Origin: Mangifera indica
Taxonomy: Eukaryota; Streptophyta; Magnoliopsida; Sapindales; Anacardiaceae
NCBI RefSeq assembly: GCF_011075055.1
Contig: NC_058152.1
Coordinates: forward strand, 1,736,001-1,800,000
Length of the DNA: 64,000 bases
Direction: 5' to 3'
Position numbers and translations under genes: made by a program. Below the pieces are notes generated by a model. It was not told where the DNA came from and did not search any database. It worked only from the letters and a program-made list of their open reading frames with translations. Each line of letters starts with the position of its first letter. Position 1 is the first letter of the stretch. Below, in pieces: positions 48,301-58,041 of the stretch.

Positions 48301-49109
48301 CCTTTCTTTATTTCCCAGTTTGATCTAATTGAAAGAAATTCAAATGTGAAATGATAAGAATAAAAGACTTAAGACTGAAAAGTGAATTCTGGCCATGTCA
48401 TTCTATACCAATTAATACATTTTGGGCATCCTCAACAAATTGACTTACAAAATGAGAGCAACTTATGAAGTTGGTTGAAGAGAGAACAGACCAGAAGATT
48501 TAGGTAAAACCATTAGTTGTGAACTAATATTTGCAGCAACAGCTTGTGGCTGAGCAGACGGAAAAGTAAATGAATTCTGTGTTTGTTTTGAGCTTCAAGA
48601 ATTTTATACTATGACAACTAGATTATTTCATTTCTTTAGCTAAATTTGTTTTTGTAGTATTCACTTGATGTGTTATCATACCAGAAATATCTTATGAATG
48701 CTTTCCTCATTGTGAGTTTATAGTGAATGATTAAGCATTTTGAATGTATGAAGATTCCAAGCTATATCACAAACATAACCATAACCATCTCTTCTGGGAT
48801 TAACCTTTTCAGGTTTTTACAATTCCTGTTGCCCCTGGTGATGTCATTGTCGCAGGAACTGATGGATTGTTTGACAACTTGTATAACAATGAGGTCACTG
48901 CTGTTGTTGTTCACACTGTACGTGCTGGCTTAGGACCCCAAGTGACAGCTCAGAAGATAGCAGCTTTGGCGCGTCAACGAGCACAGGATCGGAACAGGCA
49001 GACACCATTTTCAACCGCTGCTCAAGATGCTGGATTCCGCTATTATGGTGGCAAGCTTGATGATATAACTGTTGTGGTGTCTTACATAAGTAGCTCCAAT
49101 AATGTCTGA
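42348..49109 (+). CDS. PP2C: Protein phosphatase 2C (PP2C 55/80-like)
   Basis: A Mg/Mn-dependent Ser/Thr phosphatase of the PPM fold. Exons: 42348-42916, 43260-43566, 46013-46162, 48813-49109; 1323 nt, 440 residues. The first 190 residues are Ser/Arg-rich and divergent, as in organelle-targeted members, and may be a transit region. The catalytic part begins LKLLSGSCYLPHP and contains GGEDAHF, IGVADGVGGWADVGVDAG (metal-binding Asp), KGSSTACIIAL, HAINLGDSGF, VQQHGFNFTYQLE, VAGTDGLFDNLY (second metal Asp) and KLDDITVVVSYI near the end. The exon 1/2 join uses CA/GTATGT and an acceptor inside GAGAGAGAC; other in-phase choices are possible. Introns 2 (2.4 kb) and 3 (2.65 kb) are loaded with repeats. 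The physiological substrate is unknown. Confidence 0.93.
43771..44360. mobile_element. MITE in PP2C intron 2
   Basis: Left GGTGTTTGTTTTTAATCTGA and the reverse complement of the right end, AGGGCTGTTTGTTTATTGAT, are imperfect inverted repeats, with subterminal ATCTGAA in both. The AT-rich interior has no frame. Confidence 0.5.
44540..45590. mobile_element. Probable non-autonomous element in PP2C intron 2
   Basis: A possible inverted terminal match is TAGACAAGTTAGCACTAAAA on the left against the reverse complement of the right side, TACAAGCTAAGTAGCACAG. The internal line GGAATTGGTATGAAATGTTT also occurs, inverted, at about 53210-53245 (GGAATTGGTACGAAACGTTT). A second copy or fragment therefore lies upstream of the vicilin-like gene. 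Boundaries are uncertain. Confidence 0.35.
47100..47400. repeat. Degenerate GA-rich tandem repeat in PP2C intron 3
   Basis: Variants of ATTATYTGATAGAG recur at about 47203, 47260, 47303 and 47367 within AAGAATAAGA-rich text. The preceding 60 bp contain a direct pair of TCTTATTCTTCTYCACCTCT. Confidence 0.55.
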
Positions 49110-49533
49110 GTCTGTTCAACATGTTCTTTTATCCTTTTTCATTGACCAGTACCGTTTGGAAGGCCATTAATCCTGTTCTATTTATGCTGAAACGTTGTTG
49201 AGCAAACTGTATTTCACCGTGCTTCTATAACATCTTTTGATTATGCAAAGTTTTGATGTTCATTGGTAACATTCGCCGCAAATTTGCGAATTGCGGCTAA
49301 TTCTTGAAGGTTTTGGTTATGGTTAAGACTATTTGAGGCTAATTTTTGAATGTTAAATTGAGTGAAAGCTGGTTGAATGATGGGATATTTTACAAAGCTT
49401 ATTTATTTACTGGGAGAGAACATGAGATCACTCGGTTCATTACATCAACAATGTTAAAACCAAGAGGAACAGGGCATTGTAGATTTTTATTGACACACAG
49501 CTATCCAAAGTGATGGAGGCTCCACTTTGGAGT
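49110..49533. other. Intergenic spacer between convergent genes
   Basis: 424 bp shared by the 3' ends of the PP2C (+) and vicilin-like (-) genes. It should contain both polyadenylation regions. AT-rich text is present, but no specific signal was decisive and no gene is seen. Confidence 0.6.
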
Positions 49534-52103
49534 TTAGGGAACAAGTATGAATCCTTCCAAGGACAAATGTTTTAGAATTCTTCTCTGCCCACGGCCACCT
49601 TCATTGTCTCGTTCTCTTCTCCAGGGTTCTTCTTCTTCTTCCTCTCTCCTTTGCCTTTCTTCTTCTTGTCTCCTGGCCTCTTCTTCCTCTTCCTTTGCTG
49701 CTTCTTCTCGTCTTCTCCTTTCTTCTTCTTGTTTTTCTCTCTCTTCCTCTCTTCTCCTTTTTTCTTCTTGTCTTTCTTTCTCTTTCTCTCTTCTCCTTTC
49801 TTCTTCTTCCTCCTCTTCCCTTTTCCTTTCTTCTTCTTCCTCTTCCCTTTCCCTTTCTTCTTCTTCTTCTCTCTTTTTAGCTTCTTCGTCTTCCCTTCCT
49901 TCTTCTTCTTCTTCTCTCTTTCGGGCTTCTTCTTCTTCACTTTCTTCCTCCTCTCTTCTCTTTTTCTCTTCTTCCTCTCTCTTCTTAGCTTCCTCTTCCT
50001 CCCTTTCCTTCTCAGTCTCCTCCTCCATTATGCTCTCCTCTTCCTCAGCACAAGATGTGCAATCCAATATGACTGACTCTGCCTGCTGCGCCAGCAGGTG
50101 AGTAATTGCTGTGTTAGATACATTGAAGGACATAGCCACGACTCTTTTATCCAACTTTTGTATCGCTGAGCTCTTTCCTGCTAGAAACTGAGGATAATTT
50201 CTCCTCCTTGTTGCACTAAATCCCACGAAAACAAATGAGTCATTGTTAAAAGACATCTGAGCCATGGGATGAAACCTATGTACAACAAATACATCTCCTT
50301 CCTGCACCCTAAACCTCATGTTTTTGCAGCTTTTTGCAGTAGTTGGACAAACGACACGAATCATCCCTTCTCCATGTAGCACTATTGCTATCTCTGTGGC
50401 CATTGGATTCCAATGCGGCCCCATCATCGAACCCTTTGTCAAGTTCACCATAAAAACTCCAATGTTTGAGTGCTTCAATGATTTCAAGTGTTTTCTATTC
50501 ACTGTTAGGCTCCACCCGTTGCAGTTACTGAAATCTGGGTCAGCATCAAAGACATTATATGTTTTAGCTTTCTTCTTGTTGCCGCTAATGGCATATATGT
50601 TGAAACCTCCGCCGCCTACAGAGGCTTTCAGGAATCGATTTTCGAATTCCCAAAAGGTTGATTTCTTCTCCTCCCTTGGCAATGCATGAATAATAGGTGG
50701 GGGTCTTGTCGAATTTCTTAGCGCTTCGATTAAATCCTCAGACACCTATTGCACACAACAAATTGCATTAAATTTGTTTTAGCAGAAAAAGGCTTCGTGC
50801 TTCAGGTAGTCATGTACAAATATGAAGATTGAAAGATGAGATATTTCCCTACATGCATGGTTTCCAAATTTAAAACCTTCCGTGATTTGTTTAACGAGAT
50901 GATAATTCCGTCCATAAAACTTACTTTTTGGCTAGTCTCTCTCTGGTCGGAGAATCCCACTCACCTCTCTCCGAACGGGGAAATATTCGATAAAGACGGA
51001 AACAAGGAAAATATATCTCTAACCTGTCATCTCTTTAATTTGACTTTTTCCAACAGGGTTTTTAAGGGATAGAGAAGGGAAAATATGAAGAATTTTTTAG
51101 CAATAATAGAGAAATTTTCTCTATGAAGAAACGACGGGCATTTCCCACCATCCCTGTATTGAAGATGGGGTGGAGACAAGGAAAAGTTTTTAGACAGAGA
51201 TTAAAATATTCGATCTTTACCTCTCACCGTCATCTCTATTTGTTTATCTTATTATCAACATTCAAATTCCCAAATTAAGTCCTTGTAGTGATGTGATGCT
51301 ACAATCTTGGTATTGTATTTTACCTTGAAAGCTGATTGCAGGACTTTGTCATCAAATCCTAGGACCAGATCACTAATGCTAGTGTATGCGCCAATTGCTG
51401 GTTCCTGCGTTTGTATTAACATGTTAACAAAGCAAGAAATGACAGTGATAATACACGATTAATAACAATTAAGCCTTACAAATGATTCTTCATCTATATT
51501 AGAAAACATTGCATGGATCCTAAGCTTCTCTCTCTCTGGCTCCAAATCGCTCTCCATAAAGAAAATAGACCCTGGCTGTAGTCTATACACATCTCCTCTC
51601 TTTATATTCAAGCTTACTGTGTCCTTCTCATCAGCCCAACTCAGCCTCCCACTTCCTACACTCACAAGCCAATATTAGAAATTTAGTTATCACTTGGTAC
51701 ACATTTATTGTCATTACGTTATCGGTTGTCATTTTATCCCAAGCATGACTATATACTTAAAATAGGATTGTAAAATGTAATTACCTGTGTGGACATAAAA
51801 GACCATGCCTGCATGGAGAAGTACAGGAAGAAAGAGAGAATTTGGCTCCAACGTGATGAACTGAAGATGATAAGGTCCTCTTGTTCCATCAAAGATTTTA
51901 ACTCCAGAAATCTTTCCATATTCTGTCTCAACAAGAGATTTTCTTTCTCCTTTCTTCACCAGATACGTCACCTCTGAAGCATCCTCCTCATGATGAAGAT
52001 CATTCACAGCTTCTACATTCAATAGAGATACAGAAAGAACAAGGAAAAAGAAGCAGAGTAGTGAGAGAGATCGAAGCAACAAAACGAAAGGTTGGTTCAA
52101 CAT
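49534..52103 (-). CDS. Vicilin-like (7S) cupin with long acidic-basic tail
   Basis: A two-cupin seed-storage-type globulin resembling the At2g18540 class. Exons on the minus strand: 51785-52103, 51480-51655, 51324-51404, 49534-50745; 1788 nt, 595 residues. A signal peptide is clear (VLLLRSLSLLCFFFLVLSVS). Cupin 1 includes GPYHLQFITLEPNSLFLPVL and the split HTGSGRLSWAD. Cupin 2 includes GVFMVNLTKGSMMGPHWNP then EIAIVLHGEG. From about residue 425 to 580 the protein is almost only Glu, Arg and Lys, a probable charged helix from GAA/GAG repeats, ending HLSLEGFILVP. Intron 3 holds a MITE. Vacuolar or extracellular deposition in seeds is inferred from family and promoter boxes. Confidence 0.92.
50831..51241. 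mobile_element. AGTAGAGAT-TIR MITE in vicilin-like intron 3, inverted
   Basis: Read on the minus strand it begins AAATAGAGATGACGGTGAG and continues with ATATTTTAATCTCTGTCTA and GAGAAAATTTCTCT, in the order seen in the laccase element. The other end (AGATGAGATATTTCCCTAC) is a decayed terminus. Shorter than the laccase copy by about 90 bp. Confidence 0.6.
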
Positions 52104-52140
52104 CTTTGATTTGTATCAAAATGATTGTTCAGCTGGTGTC

Positions 52141-52208
52141 TATAAAGATGAAGAAAACCAGTTTACGTGTCTTCCATGATGACACGTGCATTCTCATGCA
52201 ACACGTGG
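52141..52208 (-). promoter_or_regulatory. Seed-type promoter of the vicilin-like gene
   Basis: Within about 105 bp before the start codon: a TATA-like CTTTATAGAC (minus strand, near 52141-52150), ACGTGT (52165-52170), GACACGTGC (52181-52189), CATGCA (52195-52200) and CACGTG (52203-52208). CATGCA is the RY element bound by B3 factors of the ABI3/FUS3 type; CACGTG/ACGTGT are ABRE or G-box cores bound by bZIP factors. The cluster is typical of seed-maturation genes. Confidence 0.65.
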
Positions 52209-54179
52209 GGACTGCATGGAGATGCTGTTCCCGCTGGGGAACAAATTTGTTGATTGGTTTTTTTGTATATGCTTAAACGCCTCAATTCTCGCAAAGATGC
52301 TGCTTGATTTCAGCAACAACAAAATCGACTGAACTCTTACTGTTCTACTCGAAGAAGACGACCGGTGGGCTAGCCCAATTACAATAGGCTTGGTTCTTAG
52401 TTTCTAAGAAGTTGGGCCCATAGCGAATCATAATAGGCTTGATTTTCAGTAAGAACCGAACATTTTCAGATCAGGGCAACGTATGAATTGACAGGTCGGA
52501 GGACCACAACGGCCGAGCCTCCATGAGAATCGTTGATTAACTGGACCACCACCTGTTCAATTCAAGTCAGTCATAATCTCAAGTGGTACAGCAATAACAA
52601 TTAATAATATACCTTTCATTATACGCCACATAACATCTTATGTACCTCATCTTCATTATTCTACTCATGATTTTCCATTCCTTTCAAATCATTCACATAT
52701 ATAAATCGTATGTAACACGGAAGAGTAGACAGAAAAGTAAAATAGTTATTTTTTAAAAAATGTAAAAGAAAAAAATATGAGAAAACGTATAAATATAAAA
52801 TATATAAACTTTTTTTATAAATACCAAATTTTATTAAAAAATAATATAACCACCTGTTTTTCCTTAAAAGATACAATTAACTTTTTAGCAACAATAACGC
52901 ACATTCAATTAACTTGTTCTGTCAACCAAAAATCAAATAAACAATTTTTATCAAATATGAGGAAATTGATTTTTCAAGCGTTTAAAACAGTTGGAGAAGT
53001 CAAAGATGGAAAGAAAATAAGTTTTAACAAGTTAAAGAGGAAAGAACTTTTAGATACCGAAGAGGAGTGGAAACAAAATCAAGATTAGGGTTTGAAATTG
53101 TGAAAGAGAATAAAATATGAAATTAATTTTTAATCGACAAAAATAAGGAAAAAATATATTTCTTTCTCTCCAAATGCATTTTGATATTTTTTATATTTTC
53201 CAAACGCTCCCAAAACGTTTCGTACCAATTCCGAGATTTCTAGTATAAATTCATAACTGTTCTGGCTGCAAATATACCTACTCAAATCCAGAACCCTAGG
53301 AAGAAGAGTGATTAGGAAGTAGTTGTGTTTAGAACATGTGGGTAAGTCTGAATAAAGAAAACTAAATGAATCGAGCAACAAATCCAAAGGATCCCCGTTT
53401 TAGAAAAGGCTGAAACACAGTAGAAAACAGAAGATCCGCCTGCCACTGTCAATAAGAAGCACATTCAAAGATCAGCTCCACCTCCACTAATTGTTTATAA
53501 CTTTCGGTCTTCTTTTTTTTTTTTTTCAATTAATGAGGAATTTTATCCAAACCGAATCATCATTTCAACATTGAACCAACAACACCAAACAGGCAAAACC
53601 TAGAAACAATGATTTTGGCTTTTCTTTTTTGATGTGGGTGCCTGTGTGTATGGAGGTTTAACTTTTCACCTATTAAACAAGAATCTCCACACTAACATCA
53701 CCACCACTGCCACCGCCACCACCAACAGCTCCACCGCATCAACTTTTGTAAGCCACAAGCTAAGTCTTACCTTTTCCACCGCGTGTGTGGCCCGTGTACT
53801 TGCAGCCTTAATGCCTAAGCATTTGACTTATTTGATCATTCTTTCTCTTAAAAATACTTTTCCTTTCAACGTTCATCATGCCTTTCTTTTTACTGCTAAA
53901 GACGTCGGCTTAATTAGTATATAAATTGGATCTTTCTGGCGTAGATGCTGCTGGGTTTTTCTTTTTGAACTTGTACAATATACCGTCGCTCTCAAATAAT
54001 ATTATGCTCAAAGTGGAAGAATATCATGTTTGAAATCTCATTGAAATTATGTTTATTTCATTTTGTTTTATATTGATTGATTTATTTAGACCGTCTTTAT
54101 TAACTTTGTTTAGATCCTTTTCAATTTCACAAGTGGGTAGTTAACAGTATACGTATACTTTACGATAGATATTACGTAT

Positions 54180-54345
54180 TCAATAAAATTATGTATACCC
54201 ATTTTGACTATACGAACAAGTATATATTTTATATATATTATCAAATAATTAAATAACTTTAAATTAAAGATAAAATAAAACTCAATCACATGATAACACA
54301 TGTATTTATTTATGTATTTAAAAGTGGGTTAGTATAACATTACTC
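54180..54345. mobile_element. Palindromic MITE copy
   Basis: Left TAAAATTATGTATACCCATT and right AATGTTATACTAACCC-type ends (as reverse complement), with the core AAACTCAATCACATGATAAC. It matches the copy in YUCCA intron 3 in the TTTAAATTAAAGATAAA centre. Confidence 0.5.
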
Positions 54346-54727
54346 TTACACATCAGTTTATTTAATTTGTTAATAATAAAAAATTGTAATAATTTTTTTA
54401 TTATTAATGATGATGAGACTGATAATATATAAGATTATTAGAGTACCATAATCTTAATTTTGTCACAATTTAATTTTTACTTATTATTTTTTAAGTACAA
54501 AAGTATCATAATTTTCAATTAATACAACCGGTAATAAGATATTAGAAAAAATTAGTCTCAATAATCTTTAGGACATTTAAATAAGTTTTATCGTATTTAT
54601 TACTCAAATCAAACACAATAATTATTTATAACTATCAATTTTTATCAAACATAATAATAATTTATATCTAATAATTTTTTAGGTAATCTATCTCTATGAT
54701 ATTTTTTTATTTTTGGTAAGAAAAGAT

Positions 54728-54895
54728 GAGTAATATTATGTGTACACATTTTTAATACATAATTTAAATACACAGATAATATATCATCATATAATTGGAT
54801 ATTATTTTATCTTTAATTCAAAATAATCTAATCATATATCGATACATCATTTGTGTATATAAATTGTATACTAAAAATTATATGTATAGTTTTAT
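54728..54895. mobile_element. Palindromic MITE copy
   Basis: Starts AGTAATATTATGTGTACACA, has the core ATCATATAATTGGATATTAT and the inverse arm TCTAATCATATATCGATACA, and ends with ACTAAAAATTATATGTATAG. A truncated relative follows at 54930-55020. Confidence 0.5.
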
Positions 54896-55352
54896 TGATA
54901 AACAATTATCTGAATCAATGCATCCTAAGAACAATATTATGTGCATTCGAATTTGAATATTTAATTAAATATTAAAATAATATATAATCATATTATTAGA
55001 TATTATTTTTTAATTAAATGATTAATAGAACTTTGCAGAAAAGCCATTGTTGTCCTTTGGAGCCTTTAATTTCTTATTGTATCTTTTTTATTAAAATATT
55101 AAAGTAGCCACATTGACCATGAAAGAAACCTTTGTATTGCCTTTACACGTACTTGAACTAACAATGATATGCTAAAAAAAAAACTATGGTTTATTCCAGA
55201 CTTATATTAAATAATTAAAGGATATGCCAACATTTAGTGGCATTGGATCCCTTAAAAAAAATGGGTTCACACCATAATAATTTCCCTTAAAAAAATGGGT
55301 TCATTATAATTATACTATTTTGACTATTTTCCCTGACTTTACTTTTTATAAA

Positions 55353-56139
55353 GGCCAAAGGGCCTTTTCCCACCAAAAGTTTACCTTTTTTTTTTTTTTT
55401 CTTCTAAATTTTCGCCAGTTACTTTTATAAATTTAAATACTAACCTATAAATTATTAAATTTTATTTAACTTTTATCTTAATTTCTAAAAGCTAATAATT
55501 TCTCTTCAGTTAAAATTTTAAAAAGTTATATTTCTCCCACTAAAATTTCAATTTTATAGTGAGTTTTTTAAACAAAGGGTTACTTTCTTTGATACTCTCT
55601 TGACAAAGTCTCTCCTTTTTTGGCATTGTTTCTCTTTTTCGACCATCCCCCAATGCATCGAATAACGTTGTCTAGATTAATGATTTATCCAAATGAAGAT
55701 AATTCATCTAAATAATTTATTATCGTTTAAACAAAGACGATTTATTTGGATGAGTTGTTTATCCAAAGGACATCATTTGGTGCGTCAAGGGATGACCAAG
55801 AAAAAGAGATGTGCTAGAGAGGGAGAGATTTTGTCAGGAGAATGCGGCCATTCATATGAAAAACCTTATTAGAAAATTGAAACCCCAGAGAGAGAAATGT
55901 AATTCTGTAAAACTTTAGTATAAAGAGAAATTATTAATTTTTAGAGTTTTGAGAGAGAGAAAGAATGAAATAAAGCTTTATTTTTTAAATATAATTAGTT
56001 AAATAATAATTTTACTCTTAAAATTAATAGATTTAATTACCTTTAACAACACATGGGTAAATATTTGAATTTTCAAAAAAATAATAAGTTAAAACATGAA
56101 AAAAAGTGAACTTGGGATGGGAATAAGTGCTTTATAGCC
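55353..56139. mobile_element. GGCCAAA-TIR foldback element, copy 2
   Basis: The two halves are imperfect reverse complements over most of 787 bp. Outer pair: GGCCAAAGGGCCTTTTCCCA and the reverse complement GGCTATAAAGCACTTATTCC. Middle: ATTTCTCCCACTAAAATTTC against ATTTCTCTCTCTGGGGTTTC. Inner: GACAAAGTCTCTCC against GACAAAATCTCTCC, and TCTCTTTTTCGACCATCCC against TCTCTTTTTCTTGGTCATCC. The transcript of either strand would fold into a long hairpin. Confidence 0.7.
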
Positions 56140-56454
56140 TTTTGAAAATAAAAAAAAAAGGCCATTAAAGTAGAGTATATTGGACAGTAACATATACGTT
56201 ATTTATTTGTGTAAGCTTGATTACGACATGAGTGTTGTAACGTAACACATAAATATATTCATTTAATATTTTTATAATAATGTTAATTTGGCTGAGACTG
56301 ACAAGGCGTAGATATTGTACGTGTTTCCATTTACTAATAAAATGGATGGATCCGTTCGATTTGATCATCCATTTGTCCATCAATCAATCAATAAAGTCCA
56401 AGATCGAAGGAACATATTCTCTTCTTCATCTTCTTCCTTTCTCTCTCTGCCGTA

Positions 56455-56680
56455 AGCAAAGGCGATCCTACGTGGGCGTGATTTTAACGCGCGGACTAAA
56501 ATCCATACACATGCACGCATATCCGACAAAAGCCGTCCACGTGGGCCCCTGATAAAAGACATATCCTCTCCAGCCAATCAGATCACATTCAAACTTACAC
56601 TTAACGGACTTCCATGTCATTTCCCTCGTCTCTCTCGTCAGTCAACAGCAATTTTTAGAGCTGTTAGGGTTAGGGTTTTT
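56455..56680. promoter_or_regulatory. Promoter-like GC-richer islet without a gene
   Basis: Contains TACGTGGGCG, AACGCGCGG, the G-box plus GGGCCC run CCACGTGGGCCCC (about 56537-56549), a CCAATCA box near 56573, and the telomere-like TTAGGGTTAGGGTTT (56664-56678). This stands out from the surrounding AT-rich DNA. No downstream reading frame on either strand could be recognised within 1.3 kb. Confidence 0.35.
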
Positions 56681-56939
56681 ATTTTTTGCATTATTTAGTT
56701 GGAATAATATATTTTCGTACCTTTCTATTTTGGTTTTTGTTTAAGTTTATTCACATAATAATGCTACATGAATCAAATAAAAGGTACAAAAATCAGTATC
56801 AATATACATAAAAATTGATAGAACAGTTTAAATTCTCCTTCTACATTACTATTTAAATTACCTTTATCAATTTTTACATCAATTGGTACTGATTTTGACG
56901 GTAAAATTTTGGTGTATAAGGTATTTTTCTTATTCATAT

Positions 56940-57348
56940 GGGTGTGTTTAGTTCAAATGTTTTTTATTATAAAATAAAAAATTATTATAAAAATAGATTA
57001 TTAATTATAAATTATTATTATTATGTTAGGTAAAATTTGATTTAATGTAATAAAAAATATTAAGATATTAATTTACTTAAATTTCATAAAGATTATTTAG
57101 TATAATTATTCTTAAATATTTTTTATTGTACGTGTTATATTAATTAAAAATGATAATATTTTTATTAAAGTTAATAAATAAAAATATAATTATAATAAAA
57201 TTAAGATTAATTTAATAATTTTTATTATCAAATTGGTAATCCGATTATACGCTGTAATTTTGTTTCCCTATCATTAATAAAAAAATATTATTAATATTTT
57301 TTATTATATAATATAAATAATAAAAGAAATACCTAAATAAACATTACT
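56940..57348. mobile_element. AT-rich element with GGTGTGTTTAG end
   Basis: Begins GGTGTGTTTAGTTC and ends near ACCTAAATAAACAT, whose reverse complement is ATGTTTATTTAGGT. The interior is TATTATTA-like with an ATCAAATTGGTAATCCGATT segment reminiscent of the 30678 element. Relationship tentative. Confidence 0.35.
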
Positions 57349-57876
57349 TGTACTTATAAGTAGTACTTAGTAATATTTTATTAAAATTTCAAATATAATA
57401 TTGCAAGATGATTTTGGGTTGAAGCCTAAAGAATGAATAATTGGGTAATTATAAGTCTGGTCCATACTGTGAATTGATGTGACTACTGAGGAAGAGGAGG
57501 TGGTAGTGTTTGTTTCTTTTAGCTTTTCTTTTAGAGCTGGACCAATATAACTTCAATGGAACTTTAGCGCTCCCGCTTTGACTTGTTTGTCGTTTACTTC
57601 TCGAAAACTACATGTCTAGCGGCCCTTTGATTGGAACTCAATTCCATTATTATTTTTTGAGGTTCGGCCCCTGAATCCGTTCCCTTTTGCATTCATTAGG
57701 GTTTGGGATGAACAGGGCTTCTCTGAAATTGGAGCAACTGAGTTTCTGGTTTCTTTTTATATGAGTATTGTTTAATTTGTTTGATGACGCAAGAAAAGGG
57801 AACAAAAAATGGAACTGCGAATCCCAGAAAGCAGTGACGTGAATTAGAAGCTTGAGATGAGATAAAATAGCAATCT

Positions 57877-57890
57877 GACACGTGTCCAAT
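57877..57890 (+). promoter_or_regulatory. Palindromic G-box and CCAAT box before the GRAS gene
   Basis: GACACGTGTC is a perfect palindrome overlapping CCAAT, about 155 bp before the GRAS start codon. G-box cores bind bHLH and bZIP factors; the role here is inferred from position only. Confidence 0.45.
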
Positions 57891-58041
57891 CATGTCTCTC
57901 ATGTATGCCTGCCTTATCCCATGTCCATTCTTACACCCCCATGCACACACGCAAAGATAAAAGGCTCGCAATTATAACCATGGAGAGCCCCCTCTCCTCT
58001 CCCCACCGCCTTAAGTCTTCTTTCTTTGTTTTCCCTTAGCC

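Larger units (their letters stand above)
52104..58041. other. Repeat-rich intergenic region between cupin and GRAS genes
   Basis: No supported gene in 5.9 kb. Contents: the divergent cupin promoter; a fragment related to the PP2C intron element near 53100-53260; a CCACCRCC-rich stretch at 53698-53735; palindromic MITE copies at 54180-54345 and 54728-54895 with a fragment at 54930-55020; text at 54340-54720 related to the 30678 element; the long foldback at 55353-56139; a GC-richer promoter-like islet at 56455-56680; an AT-rich element at 56940-57348; then the GRAS promoter. Confidence 0.5.

Noticed and set aside
49547..50101. 184-residue serine/leucine-rich frame on the + strand
   Set aside because: It is the antisense shadow of the Glu/Arg/Lys tail of the vicilin-like gene; GAA repeats read backwards as TTC/TCT. 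The minus-strand gene has a signal peptide, cupin motifs and phased introns.
53634..53924. 96-residue + strand frame with Thr/Ala repeats
   Set aside because: Arises from an ACC/GCC simple repeat followed by ordinary AT-rich sequence; no supporting motif.
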